From the NCBI RefSeq assembly GCF_014898055.3, contig NW_023601212.1, positions 35,080,329-35,144,328 of the forward strand: a stretch of 64,000 nucleotides of DNA, given 5' to 3'. Made by a program: the position numbers and the translations under genes. The notes under the pieces are model-generated. The model saw only the letters and a program-made list of their open reading frames with translations, searched no databases and was not told the DNA's origin. This document shows positions 1 through 9,644 of the stretch, piece after piece (within the stretch, counting starts at the first letter, position 1; each line of letters opens with the position of its first letter). Source of the DNA: Talpa occidentalis. Lineage: Eukaryota > Chordata > Mammalia > Eulipotyphla > Talpidae.

Positions 1-1275
1 TATACATCAGAAAAAAAGAGAATCTCTTCAACAAATGGTGTTGGGGAAACCTGACAGCCACATGCAAAACATGAAGCTAGATTACTATCTCTTACGTACT
101 TAGCACACAAATTAACTCAAAATGAATTACAGATATAGATGTAAGATCCACAACCATAAAATACATTGAAGGAAACATAGGCAAAACACTCTACTACATT
201 GGCTTCAATGCTGTCTTTGGGGATTTGTCTCAAATGGCAAGAGAAACTAAAGTAAATATAAACAAATTGGACTACATCAAACTAAAGGACTTCTGCACAA
301 TGAATGAAATTATTAAAACAAAAAGACATGCTATTGAATGGGGGAAAATATTTGCACATCGTATCACTGACAAGGGGTTAATATTCAACATCTACAAAGA
401 ACTCATACAATTCAACAAAAAGAAACAAATGATCCAATTAAAATAGAAATAAGAGCTTATAGACCTGTCTCTAAAGAAAACATAGAGATGACTAATAGGC
501 ACAAGAAAAAAAAAATACTCAGTGTCACGTATCAGTGAAATAAAAATCAAAATCACAATGAGAATAACATCTTATGCTTGTGAGAATGGCCCATAGCAAA
601 AAGACCAAAAGCAGCAAGTGTTTGTGAGGGTGTGGAAGAAAATGAACTCCCATACACTGTTGGTGGGAATGTAGTCTGGTTCAGTTCCTGTGGAAAACAG
701 TATGGAGATTTCTCAAAATATTAAAAATAGATCTACTATGAGACCCAACAATTCCATTCCTACAGATCTACCCAAAGAATGCAGAAACAACTAATCTGAA
801 GGGATAGATGAACTATCGTGTTTATTGCATCCCTATTTACAATAACTAAGCTATGGAAACAACATAAGTGCCCAAGGACAAAAGAGTAGATTAGAAAAAT
901 GTGGTATATGTACACAATGGAATACTGTTCAGCTACAAAAAGATGAACTCTTGCCATTTGTGACAACGTGGATGGAACTAGAGGGACTAATGCTGAGTGA
1001 AGTAAGTCTGAAGAAGAAAAAGAACTACCAAACTAATAACAAAAACCTAGAAATCTGATTGTGGAATTGAAGCTACAATACTGTGAGGGGGAAAGAGGAA
1101 ACAAATGGGAGCATTTGAAAAATGGGAGCAAGGAAACAAAGCGAGGGGTGTAGGGCTGAACATACCTTGGTGGAGGGTGTGGTATGGTAACATGCATCTG
1201 AAGAGGGGTGACCCAGTGCCTTTGAGTCACATACAATGTTGTAAACCAGTGTAATGGCAATTTAAAAACAAAATC
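1..1275 (+). mobile_element. L1 LINE, 3' part (ORF2 C-terminus and 3' UTR)
   Basis: The element enters at the window edge and runs on the plus strand through the C-terminal part of ORF2 into a G/A-rich 3' UTR, ending near an A-rich stretch around 1265-1275. Recognisable ORF2 C-terminal words appear in shifting frames: the 'LDYIKLKDFC' type motif at about 265-300, the 'VVYVHNGILFS'-type region near 900-935, and the typical 'TWMELEGLMLSEVS' block at about 967-1010. Frames are broken by indels, so it is non-functional. Its 3' UTR differs from that of the younger L1 at 3637-8841, which suggests an older subfamily. Confidence 0.9.
225..446 (+). pseudogene. L1 ORF2 C-terminal fragment
   Basis: A 73-codon open stretch matches the ORF2 segment after the reverse transcriptase domain: 'KLDYIKLKDFCTMNEIIKTK' then 'HRITDKGLIFNIYKELIQFN'. 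The same region can be read in the minus-strand L1 copy at 4173-5231. The frame is lost on both sides, so this is a decayed fragment. Confidence 0.85.
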
Positions 1276-2624
1276 AGCATCCTGATGGGTAGCAGCCCTC
1301 ATTTCTGGTCAGTGTACATCTAGGTCTCTGTGTCATGGACAAGCAGTACCGCTGGCCAGATGATTCCCTATTGACTGGGTAGGATTGCACTACTTTGGGA
1401 GTGAAAGTATACATGTGCCCCCTAAATATTTCTTTTATGTAATCCTATGGACTGTTTTTACAATATATATCAGTTTGCTAATTTTTGGCCCAAAAGGCTT
1501 TACTTTCAAACTTATGATTTTTTTTTCAGTCTTAATAATATTTCAAAGAAAGTTGAGTAAAATAATTTAAGGGTTCTTAATTAGATACTGTTTTAAGAAG
1601 GTGAACTCAATGACCATTGTTAGTATATCATTGAACTTTAAGATAAAGTTTCAAAGAAAAAGAGTCAAAATATTATTTGCAGGAATTTCATTCAGTTTAC
1701 ACAGAGATGTTTCAATTCAAGTCAGACATTATTTCAGGTATTGTGCATTTCATTGTGTAAAACACACATGCTCCATATTCCTACCAAGTTCTTAGTTTGA
1801 CATGAGAATCACTTCATGGCTTAGTTCTTCAAACCATTTTCTTTAACATCCAATCTAAAGAGTTTCCTCTTCTGTTGCACTATATTCACTTACCATTACT
1901 GCATTTATTTCTTCACAAATCTGTCTCCTATATTTGTCTTGTCTCCCTTTACTGGAATATAAGCTCTGTGAGAGGATCATGTGTGTCTTAATCACATGTA
2001 TCATGTTGGATGTGTAACAGGTATCAAGTAGTTTTTGGAAGACTACATATATAATGAATGAATTTAACATACATGTCATATGTTCTGTTAAGATGCAAAG
2101 AAACAATGATGCCTTCCCTGGAGACATCATAGTGTGAGGCACATACTGAATGTATTTGAACTGGTCCTGGGGAATGATTGTAATTGATAAGTTGGTAAAA
2201 GAATAGGAATGCTAATTTCTTAAGTTGGATTCCCTAGAAGCCCATCTTGAGGCAAGAATTGAGATACATGTGGTATATCGTGGAAATCCTCAGGAAAAAC
2301 CTGGGGAAAAAAGTGAGTGGGGCAGAAAAAAGCTCAATAGGGATGTGATTTCTAGTAATGTCTAACCTTGACTCCTCTGTGGGCAGCCCTAGGTGTGAAA
2401 TCTCCAGATGGCTTTCCTTGATAACCAAACAAGTCTTAAGAAGGTGCTGGCTATGAGCCATTAGTTTGAAATATGGAGCAGTAACTAGAGATGGCTGGTA
2501 GGGGGTGCTGGGTAGAGTAACACAAATGTATACTGCAGAAATCCTAGTTAAGAAACAATAGGAACAGAGGTATAGAGGTACAAAATCTGATGGTATGTTA
2601 AAAAGAGGGAATTAATCAAAGACA
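1276..2624. other. Unique or very old sequence, no gene seen
   Basis: AT-rich sequence with only short random open frames (about 60-95 codons). Around 2225-2350 the sequence resembles a worn ancient interspersed repeat, but I cannot name it. No splice-site pairs with coding-looking sequence between them were found. Confidence 0.5.
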
Positions 2625-2639
2625 AATACATTTGATTTT

Positions 2640-2866
2640 ATTTGTTTTTTTTAAATATTTATTTATGCATAAAAGAACTGGGGTACAGGCTAGAGGTGCA
2701 GGGGGCAGGAGAGGATTCACCAGAGACAGAGTGGGGAACCAAACAGGCAGATTGAACAAAACACACTGCTGAGGGGAGCAGCGGGTGATGGTGAGAGGTC
2801 TGCTGCACCATGTGGGTAGCTCCCTGTCTGGGGATCGAACTCATGCTTGTGCCACCAGGGAAGCCC
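2640..2866 (-). mobile_element. tRNA-derived SINE, subfamily B, internally deleted
   Basis: Minus-strand SINE: T-rich tail with TTTATTTATGCAT, then the body (GGGGTACAGGC, CAGAGACAGAGTGGGGAACC), ending in CACCAGGGAAGCCC. It is flanked by the direct repeat AATACATTTGATTTT at 2625-2639 and 2867-2881. About 40 bp of the tRNA-like head between the B box and A box is missing compared with full copies such as 24115-24370. Confidence 0.88.
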
Positions 2867-3039
2867 AATACATTTGATTTTAAATGATGGTCTGGAGTAT
2901 GCCAGAACTTGAAGTGTGTTCCTTATCCCACTAGTAGTTATTTTATTGTTCTCCAATATGTAGTAACTTAAATTCAGCAGCACAGGGACTAACTAAATGA
3001 TAAATAATAAAATAAGACTTTAATTACTCTTTTCACTCA

Positions 3040-3070
3040 TGTTGTAGTTTTTTTTTTTTTTTGGGGGGGG
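3040..3070. repeat. T/G homopolymer run
   Basis: A run of T directly followed by a run of G (TTTTTTGGGGGGGG core). Low-complexity tract, not clearly the tail of an element. Confidence 0.7.
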
Positions 3071-3127
3071 TGGTCTTCCATTTGTACAGAATTCTAGGCA
3101 TTATAGAGAGCCCAAGAGTTTCACTCC

Positions 3128-3142
3128 CCTAGCTCCTATTTT
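3128..3142. repeat. Target-site duplication, left copy, of L1 with transduction
   Basis: CCTAGCTCCTATTTT occurs here and again at 8842-8856. These two copies bracket the whole unit: poly-T tail, transduced host DNA, then L1. The TTTT/A context fits an L1 endonuclease target. Confidence 0.85.
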
Positions 3143-3161
3143 TTTTTTTCTTGAATGTTGA

Positions 3162-3167
3162 TTTATT
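3162..3167 (-). promoter_or_regulatory. Polyadenylation signal AATAAA of the transduced segment
   Basis: AATAAA on the minus strand, followed after about 12 nt by the A tail that ends the transduced copy. It probably fixed the 3' end of the mobile transcript. Confidence 0.75.
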
Positions 3168-3364
3168 AGAAAGAGTTTAACAGGTAAGATACTCATATTT
3201 TTTGTAGACAATACTAATACATCAGAATTACAGTAAAAGAATATAAATCCAAACAGTTCCTGCAGGAACAGTCAAAAACAGTTTCTTCCTACTGCAAGAC
3301 TGGGAGAAGAAAAGGCTTCTAGAAAAATGTCTGGCAGTATTGAGCTTGTCTTTTTTCTACCGTT

Positions 3365-3535
3365 CTACAGGTTTCCTTCATTTTGATAAAAGAATTCATT
3401 AGGCATCTGAGTAGATTCTTCTGAAACTCTATCATGAAAGTTCTCAACAAAATCTTGGTTAACTTCTTCCTCCCCACTAAGAGCATGAGATTCTTCTCTA
3501 GCTCTTGACCTCTGAACTTTTATATACAATGTTGT
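3365..3535 (-). pseudogene. Candidate transduced terminal exon (coding part)
   Basis: Starting right after a CAG splice-acceptor-like site, the minus strand is open for 56 codons and ends with TAG. The peptide is polar and acidic, with EESHALSGEEEVNQDFVENF in its first half and a C-terminus ending FFYQNEGNL. Codon choice looks ordinary for a mammalian exon. There is no start codon and no upstream exon here, so it is a stranded exon copy. Identity of the source gene is unknown. Confidence 0.55.
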
Positions 3536-3784
3536 CTGAGAGACAAGATAGTTAGAAAACCTGTTTCAACTCTCTTTATTGTTAATTCACCCAGCTTCTA
3601 ATATCCACAAATTCCTAAAGATATTTATACCCAATAACTTTTTTTAATAATAAATTTTATTTTTATATTCCCCATACAATTTCAACCACCCCATTTTGAC
3701 CTCAATCCCTCCCCTCCCTCCACCTACCCCCCCAAAAGTGTCTCTGGTTCATAGATTTTTGTTGATTTTGATTTTCACTTTCTT

Positions 3785-4120
3785 TTTTTTTTTTTTAATT
3801 AATTTTTTTTTAATAGAGGCATGTTTATTTATGTATTTATTTGTTTGTTTGTTCTGTTTACACATGCACTGGGTACAGTCAGAAGCACGGGAGGGTAAGA
3901 GAATTCACCAGAGCCAGAGTGGGGAGCAGAGCAGGCAGAAGGACCGAAGTACACTGCTGAGGGGAGCAGCGGGCGGCAGGAGAGGTCTGCGCGCCATGTG
4001 GGACCCTCCTCCGGTGGCCAGGGAGCAGCCGGGGATCAGCCGGGGATCGAACCGGCGCCGCAGAGGCCGCGGGCAGCTTCGCAACCCAGCGCTCAACCGC
4101 TGTGCCACCGGGGAGGCCCT
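3785..4120 (-). mobile_element. tRNA-derived SINE, subfamily A, inserted in L1 3' UTR
   Basis: Minus-strand SINE with a long T-rich, TTTATTTG-repeat tail, the body motif GCACTGGGTACAGTCAGAAG and the tRNA-like head ending CACCGGGGAGGCCC. A perfect 15-bp duplication GATTTTCACTTTCTT flanks it at 3770-3784 and 4121-4135; removing it restores a continuous L1 3' UTR matching 47300-47345. The copy at 44295-44628 shares its unusual 'TAGAGGYATGTTT' tail start, suggesting a subfamily. Confidence 0.95.
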
Positions 4121-4172
4121 GATTTTCACTTTCTTATAGTTATTCATTTTCCTGGTCCCTTATTTAAGTTTT

Positions 4173-5231
4173 CTAGATTCCTGCTATGAGTGAGACCATC
4201 CGGTATTTTTCTTTTTCTTTCTGGCTTATTTCGCTGAGCATGATCCCTTCCAGCGCCATCCATGTTGCTGCAAATTGCATGTGTTTATCTTTTTTGAATG
4301 CTGAGTAATATTCCATGGTATATATGTACCACATCTTCTTGATCCAGTCATCTATTTTTGGGCATTTGGGCTGTTTCCAAAGCTTAGCTATTTTAAATAG
4401 TGCTGCTGTAAACATAGGGGTGCAGGTGTTCTTTGGAATTGATGTTTCTGTGTCCTTTGGGTAAATACCTAGGAGTGGAATTGCTGGATCATATGGAAGC
4501 TCTATGTTTAGTAGGTCCAGAAATCTCCACACAGCTCTCCATAGTGGTTGGACCAGTTTGCACTCCCACCAACAGTGCAGAAGAGTTCCTTTTTCTCCAC
4601 ACTCTCGCCAACATTTGTTGTTGCTAGTTTTTTTAATATGTGCCATTCTTACTGGTGTAAGATGGTATCTCATGGTAGTTTTGATTTGCATTTCCCTGAT
4701 TACAAGTGATGTTGAACATTTTTTCATATGCCTGTTGGCCATTTGCATTTCCTCTTCAGAGAAGTTTCTTTTTAGCTCTTCTGCCCATTTTTTGACTGGA
4801 TTATTTTCTTTGTTGTTGTTGAGTCTCATGAGCTCTTTGCAGATTTTTGTGATCAGTCCTTTATCATTAGTGTTGTGTGCAAAAATGTTCTCCCAGTTGG
4901 TGGGGTTTCTCTTTGTTTTTGTTATTGTCTCTTTTGCTGTGCAGAAGCTCTTTAATTTGATGTAGTCCCAGCTGTTTATCTTTGCCTTCACTATCACTGC
5001 TTTGGGTGATGTGTCTGTAAAGATGTCTTTGATGTGCAAATCATGTAGTGTTTCGCCTATATTTCCTTCTATGTATTTTATGGTTTCAGGTCTTATGTCT
5101 AGTTCTTTAATCCATTTTGAGTTGGTTTTTGTGTATGGTGTGAGGTAGTAGTCAAGCTTCATTCTTTTGCATATAGCGGCCCAGTTTTCCCAGCACCATT
5201 TATTGAACAGACTTTCTTTGCTCCAATGCAT
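4173..5231 (-). pseudogene. L1 ORF2 C-terminal domain (cysteine-rich region)
   Basis: A 352-codon open stretch on the minus strand covers the ORF2 C-terminus. It begins near '[16 protein letters not shown]' and ends at the natural stop after '[11 protein letters not shown]'. The cysteine/histidine motif C-x3-C-x7-H-x4-C is intact ([18 protein letters not shown]). This region binds RNA and is needed for efficient retrotransposition. It is out of frame with the upstream RT because of a frameshift near an A-run at about 5410. Confidence 0.9.
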
Positions 5232-5247
5232 AGTCTTTGCTCCTTTG

Positions 5248-5502
5248 TCAAATATTAGTTGACCATAAATCTGTGGGTTTATTTCTGGATTTTCTATTCC
5301 ATTCCATTGGTCTGTGTGTCTGTTCTTGTTCCAATACCATGCAGTTTTGATGATTATGGCTTTGTAGTATAGCCTGAAATCTGGGAGTGTGATGCCTCCA
5401 TTCCTTTCTTTTTTTTTTCAGGAGAGCTTTGGCTATTCGGGGTTTTTGGTAATTCCATATGAATTTCATCAATAATTGTTCTATTTCTTTGAAGAATAAC
5501 AT
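5248..5502 (-). pseudogene. L1 ORF2 post-RT segment, frameshifted
   Basis: The frame starts in the ORF2 'EIEQLLMKFIWNYQKPRIAK' region that follows the RT domain, separated from it by one in-frame stop near 5533. After the lysine run (T-run on the plus strand at about 5409-5418) the translation no longer resembles ORF2, while another frame does. A slippage-type indel in the A-run is the likely cause. Confidence 0.8.
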
Positions 5503-5532
5503 TGAAATTTTTATTGGAATAGCATTGAATCA

Positions 5533-6708
5533 TTATATTGCTTTTGGTATGATGGCCATTTTAATAATGTTTATTCTTCCAATCCATGAGCAGGGGATGT
5601 CTTTCCATTTCTTTGTATCTTCTATTTCTTTTAACAGTGTTTTATAGTTTTCTTTGTAAAGTTCCTTTACCTCTTTTGTTAGATTTATTCCCAAGTATTT
5701 GATTTTTTTTGTTCGATAATAAGGGGATGTTTTTTTCATTTCTTCTTCTTCAGATTTATTGTTAGTGTATAGGAAGGCTTCTGACTTTTGCATGTTGATT
5801 TTGTATCCTGCCACTTTGCTGAACTGATTGATGAGTTCAATTAGTTTTTCTATGGAGTTTTTGGGGTTCTCTATGTATATTATCATATAATCTGCAAATA
5901 GTGATAGTTTGACTTCTTCTTTTCCTATTTGGATTCCTTGTATGTCTTTCTCTTGTCTTATTGCTCTGGCTAGGACTTCCAGTATTATATTGAAAAGCAG
6001 TGGTGAGAGTGGACATCCTTGTCTTGTTCCATATCTTAATGGAAATGCTTTCAGCTTTTCATCATTGAGAATGATACTGGCTGTTGGCTTGTCGTATATG
6101 GCCTTTATGATGTTGAGGTATGTTCCTTGTATCCCAAGAATTTCAAGGGTTTTTATCATGAATGGGTGTTGCACTTTGTTGAAAGCTTTCTCGGCATCTA
6201 TTGATATTATCATATGGTTTTTATATTTCTTTTTGTTGATGTGTTGGATAACGTTGATTGATATTCGGATGTTAAACCATCCTTGTGTCCCTGGAATGAA
6301 TCCTACTTGGTCGTGGTGAATTACGTTATGGATACACTCTTGGATTCTGATAGCTAAAATTTTATTGAGGATTTTTGCATTAGTGTTCATTAGGGAGATT
6401 GGCCTATAGTTTTTTTTTTTGTTGTCCTCATTCGGTTTTGGTATTAGTGTAATGTTGGCTTCATAGAACGTGTTAGGTATTATACCTTCCTTCTCAATTT
6501 TTTGGAAGAGTTTGTGAAGGATAGGCACCAATTCGTCTCTGAATGTTTGGTAGAATTCATTTGTAAATCCATCAGGTCCTGGGCTTTTGTTTTTGGGGAG
6601 GTTTTTGATTACCATTTCAATTTCTCTAATTGTAATTGGTCTGTTTAGGTGTTCTATTTCTTCTTTATCTAGCTTTGGGTGATTGTAGAGTTGTAGGAAT
6701 TTGTCCAT
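5533..6708 (-). pseudogene. L1 ORF2 reverse transcriptase domain, catalytic box FADY
   Basis: A 391-codon open frame contains most RT motifs in order: NKSPGPDGF (residues 40-48), [20 protein letters not shown] (88-107), first catalytic Asp in SIDAEKAF (169-176), [14 protein letters not shown] (227-240), and the motif C box. In a working L1 this box is FADD; here it is FADY (271-274, codon TAT at 5887-5889), so the second catalytic aspartate is missing and the enzyme should be dead. The frame ends at a premature stop after PKAI. Upstream coding (about 6709-6985) is still readable in this frame (for example [17 protein letters not shown]). Confidence 0.93.
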
Positions 6709-6971
6709 CTCCTCTAGATTGTTGAACTTGTTTCCATATAACTGTTCATAGTAGTTATTAATTATTCTTTTGATTTCTGCTGTGTCCGTTGTGATTTCTC
6801 CTCTTTCATTTATTATCCTATTTATCTGTGCTTTCTCCCTTTTTGCCCTTGTGAGCCTGGCTAGGGGTTTATGTATTTTATTTATTTTTTCAAAGAACCA
6901 GCTCTTGGTTTCATTGATCTTTTGGATTGTTTTTTTAGTTTCAATTTCATTTATTTCTGCTTTGGTTTTTA

Positions 6972-8540
6972 TTATTTCTTTTTTCTACTGGTTTTGGGGT
7001 TTTTTTGTTGTTCTTTTTCTAGATCTTTGAGCTTCGAGATTAGGTAGTTTCTTTGAGTTCTTTCTTGTTTCTTGATGTGAGCATCTATTGCTATATATAT
7101 TCCTCTTATTACTGCTTTTGCTGCATCCCATACATTTAGGAAATTGGTGTCCTCCTTGTCATTCAATTCAAAGAATTTTTTAATTTCTTCTTTTATCTCC
7201 TCGTTAGTCCAGTGGACTTCCAGTAGTGTGGGTTTCAATCTCCACGAGGTAGGAGAGTACCTTGCCTTCTTTTTATGGTTTATTTCTAGTTTGATGCCTT
7301 CATGGTCAGAAAAGATGGTTGGTATGATTTCAATCTTGGTGTATCTATTGATGTTTGTCTTGTGCCACAATATATGATCGATCCTAGAGAATGATCCGTG
7401 TGCACTTGAGAAAAATGTATACTCTGATTTTTTGGGGTTTAGTGTTCTATATATATCTGTTAATCCCAAGCACTCTAGATCCTTATTTAGAGCTTTAGTG
7501 TCTTTACTTATTTTTTGTCTTGTTGATCTATCCATTGTTGATAGTGGCGTGTTGAAGTCTCCCACTACGTATGTGTTTTCTCTGATGTCTGTTTTCAGAG
7601 ATGCCAATAGTTGTCTGATATATTTTGGTGCTCCTTCGTTTGGTGAATATATGTTAATGAGTGTTATTTCTTCTTGAAGTATTGTCCCCTTGATCATAAT
7701 GTAATGACCACTGGGGTCTCTTTTTATCTTTTTAAGTTTGAAATCTGTTTTATCTGATATGAGTATAGCTGTTCCTGCTTTCTTTTTTGGTCCATTTGCT
7801 TGTAGGATTGTTTTCCATCCTTTAACTTTGAGCCTATTTTTATCTTTTGTAGCTAAATGTGTTTCTGTATTTTTCCTTTCGTCATGGAAGTTTGGTGTTC
7901 TTCTTGCTTCTTGTATATCAATTTTCAGTTCCTTCTTCGCGTTTGGGAAGTTCTCTTCAATTATATCCATGAATATTTTCTCTGTTCCTACATCTCTCTC
8001 CTCTCCTTCTGGGATTCCTATAACTCTTATATTTCCTTTCCTCATGGAGTCAGATAGTTCCCGAAGTCTTTCTTCGTTCTTTTTCCTTCGTACTTCTCTT
8101 TCCTTTTCTGTTTTGGTTCTTTTTATTTCTGTGTCTTCAAGATTACTTATTCGTTCTTCCATTTCATCTATTCTGCTTTCATTGCTTTTCCCAGAGTTCT
8201 TTAGTGTCTCTATTAATTCTTTGATCTCCTGCATTTCTTTTACTTCCCTCTTTAGGGACTCAATTTCATTCTTCTGGTCATTAATTATTTTCCCCTTATC
8301 ATTGTTTTCCTTTATCACTTCTGTCAGTTTTTTAATCACAGCAATTTTAAATTCTCTATCTGGAAGGCTCAGAAGTTCTTCCAAGTTACTGTCGTTGCAA
8401 TCTGGTAGATGGTTTTCTTTTTGCGGTGTGCTTTTTTGCTGAGGAGTTGCTGGGTTGCATGTGGTTTTTCTGCTCCCTACTGCCTGTTTTCTAATTTGCC
8501 GTATTCCTTGTGACAATGTGTTGCTGGTACTGGCCGGCAT
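6972..8540 (-). CDS. In-frame fusion of L1 ORF1 N-terminus to ORF2 endonuclease
   Basis: This 522-codon frame starts at the ORF1 ATG immediately after the 5' UTR monomers. Residues 1-60 are the variable ORF1 N-terminus, 60-160 a Lys/Glu-rich coiled coil, and about 168-224 the start of the ORF1 RNA-recognition domain ([10 protein letters not shown]). At about residue 225 it switches to the ORF2 endonuclease: [17 protein letters not shown], then GDFN (327-330), SRIDHI (385-390) and SDH (411-413), the usual catalytic or metal-site motifs. The ORF1 C-terminal domain, the inter-ORF spacer and the first ~40 residues of the endonuclease are gone. ORF2 then shifts frame near 6985 in an A-run. It is open, but both halves are incomplete, so a working protein is unlikely. 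Confidence 0.9.
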   Translation of the reverse strand: MPASTSNTLSQGIRQIRKQAVGSRKTTCNPATPQQKSTPQKENHLPDCNDSNLEELLSLPDREFKIAVIKKLTEVIKENNDKGKIINDQKNEIESLKREVKEMQEIKELIETLKNSGKSNESRIDEMEERISNLEDTEIKRTKTEKEREVRRKKNEERLRELSDSMRKGNIRVIGIPEGEERDVGTEKIFMDIIEENFPNAKKELKIDIQEARRTPNFHDERKNTETHLATKDKNRLKVKGWKTILQANGPKKKAGTAILISDKTDFKLKKIKRDPSGHYIMIKGTILQEEITLINIYSPNEGAPKYIRQLLASLKTDIRENTYVVGDFNTPLSTMDRSTRQKISKDTKALNKDLECLGLTDIYRTLNPKKSEYTFFSSAHGSFSRIDHILWHKTNINRYTKIEIIPTIFSDHEGIKLEINHKKKARYSPTSWRLKPTLLEVHWTNEEIKEEIKKFFELNDKEDTNFLNVWDAAKAVIRGIYIAIDAHIKKQERTQRNYLISKLKDLEKEQQKNPKTSRKKK

Positions 8541-8627
8541 CTTGGGCGACCTTCCCAGCTCACCACTGGCTCCTCTGGGGAACTTCTGCTGGGTTCACAA
8601 GTCTCCAGCAAAGAAAGGTCCCTGCTG

Positions 8628-8640
8628 CAAAATGGCGATG
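8628..8640 (-). promoter_or_regulatory. YY1-like site, second monomer
   Basis: CGCCATTTTG on the minus strand fits the YY1 core CCATNTT. YY1 is known to position L1 transcription start in human L1. Confidence 0.55.
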
Positions 8641-8816
8641 TGGGAACATGCTCCCCTGCACACCTGGTCTGCCCCAGTGGTGAGTGCTGCTCCCCTCTGG
8701 GCTGGAACTGCAGGCTAGAAGGTGCCCAGCATGGGCAAGCCTCCCAGCTTACCTCTGGCTCCTCGGTGAGCCTTCTGCTGGGTTCACACAGTCTCCAGCA
8801 AGAAGGGTCCCTGCTG

Positions 8817-8829
8817 CAAAATGGCGATG
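8817..8829 (-). promoter_or_regulatory. YY1-like site, first monomer
   Basis: Same CGCCATTTTG core, about 20 bp inside the 5' end of the element, the position where human L1 carries its YY1 site. Confidence 0.6.
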
Positions 8830-8841
8830 CGGGAACGCGCT

Positions 8842-8856
8842 CCTAGCTCCTATTTT
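8842..8856. repeat. Target-site duplication, right copy, of L1 with transduction
   Basis: CCTAGCTCCTATTTT, identical to 3128-3142. Confidence 0.85.
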
Positions 8857-9640
8857 CATTGAAAGATTTTCAATTGTTTTTGCTCCAGAGGCACAGATCT
8901 TTCAAAATCACCAAACACATCTCTAACTGTAATAAGTGGTGCTCTCTTCTGTGTTATAATCGGTCACTTAAAAATTATAATTGAAAATCTTCTTAAGTTG
9001 ATATTTATTTTAAAATGTCTTACAATATTAGACTTAAAATGAATTAATTTGCAGGTTTGAAAATTATTACCAGTAGGACCTAAAAATCACAATGTTAATA
9101 AAAGAAAAAGGTGAGGGAAAGTGCTTTGGGCTCTTTGTTAAGATAGGTTAAGATAGGTTGAGTCAGAAAGATAAGCCTTGGTGTGAATTGAGAAGGTAAA
9201 ATCAACATTCTGTTTATTTTTGTATATATAAAAGGAAATTAGTTTTCCTGAACCAGGACCCCTATGTGAAGAAAATGTCCAGTTTATGATTTCAGCAGAT
9301 TTTACAGCAAAGCAAAAATGTTTTTGTGTCATCACTGAAAGATGGAATCTTGTTATGAGATGATGATTTCACAGTCAAGAAACAGCTATCCACTAAAATT
9401 TCTTTTCATATAAATTCTCTAAGATCGTTCTTATCTTCTGTGGGCCTAAGTCTACAGTACTTTCATTTCAAAGAAATATAATAATGAAACACTGGGCATG
9501 AAGAGAGTGGACTCCTAAGTAAACTTTCAAGTCTAAATCTCTCTGAGTTTTTGATTCTATATAAATTAAATGAAAATAAGACCTACCAAGGTGGACCTAA
9601 AACAGCAAGAATATACATTTAAAAGTTGATTAACTTATAG
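8857..9640. other. Unique sequence, no gene seen
   Basis: AT-rich. A short duplicated AAGATAGGTT unit lies at 9139-9160. No coding or RNA gene signal. Confidence 0.5.
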
Positions 9641-9644
9641 GAGG

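Larger units (their letters stand above)
3143..3636 (-). other. L1 3' transduction carrying a candidate host terminal exon
   Basis: Between the L1's own short A-tract (about 3637-3643) and the distal poly-T (about 3139-3149) lies roughly 490 bp of non-L1 sequence inside the target-site duplication. On the minus strand it reads as intron end, exon, then 3' UTR: a CTAAC branch-point-like site, a pyrimidine tract and CTCTCAG at about 3536-3555; a frame open from that point for 56 codons to a TAG at 3365-3367; then AATAAA (complement of 3162-3167) about 12 nt before the A tail. The predicted C-terminus is acidic (for example SGEEEVNQDFVENFHD). I do not recognise the gene. Inference: an L1 inside an intron of a gene read through its weak poly(A) signal to the gene's own signal, and the product was reinserted here. 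Confidence 0.72.
3637..8841 (-). mobile_element. L1 LINE reaching its 5' UTR, internally deleted, with SINE insertion
   Basis: Read on the minus strand: 5' UTR monomers (8841-8541), ORF1 start at 8540, ORF1-ORF2 fusion, RT domain, cysteine-rich C-terminus, then a C-rich/T-rich 3' UTR (about 3640-4190) ending in AATAAAATTTATTATTA and a short A-tract. A SINE sits in the 3' UTR at 3785-4120. The body is about 4.9 kb without the SINE, shorter than a usual ~6 kb L1 because of the ORF1/ORF2 deletion. ORF2 has frameshifts and a stop. The target-site duplication (3128-3142 / 8842-8856) lies outside the transduced tail. Confidence 0.95.
8541..8841 (-). promoter_or_regulatory. L1 5' UTR with 1.5 tandem monomers
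   Basis: GC-richer than the surroundings. A unit beginning GTTCCCGCATCGCCATTTTG starts near 8840 and recurs 189 bp later (8651) as GTTCCCACATCGCCATTTTG. The second copy is cut after about 105 bp where ORF1 begins. Both contain GCAGCAGGGACC, GCTGGAGACT and GAACCCAGCAGAAG. Monomeric 5' UTRs are best known in mouse L1; here each unit can act as a promoter block. Confidence 0.82.

Noticed and set aside
3696..4139. 147-codon plus-strand open frame
   Set aside because: It is the reverse reading of the L1 3' UTR and the SINE inserted there. Similar frames at 14196-14525, 44318-44695, 48654-49040, 52211-52525 and 54545-54823 are also SINE shadows.
5909..6319. 136-codon plus-strand frame with membrane-like composition
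   Set aside because: Antisense of the L1 reverse transcriptase domain; no independent signal.
7738..8442. 234-codon plus-strand open frame, Ser/Phe-rich
   Set aside because: Antisense of the Lys/Glu-rich L1 ORF1 coiled coil; the composition is explained by the reverse complement of AAG/GAA codons.
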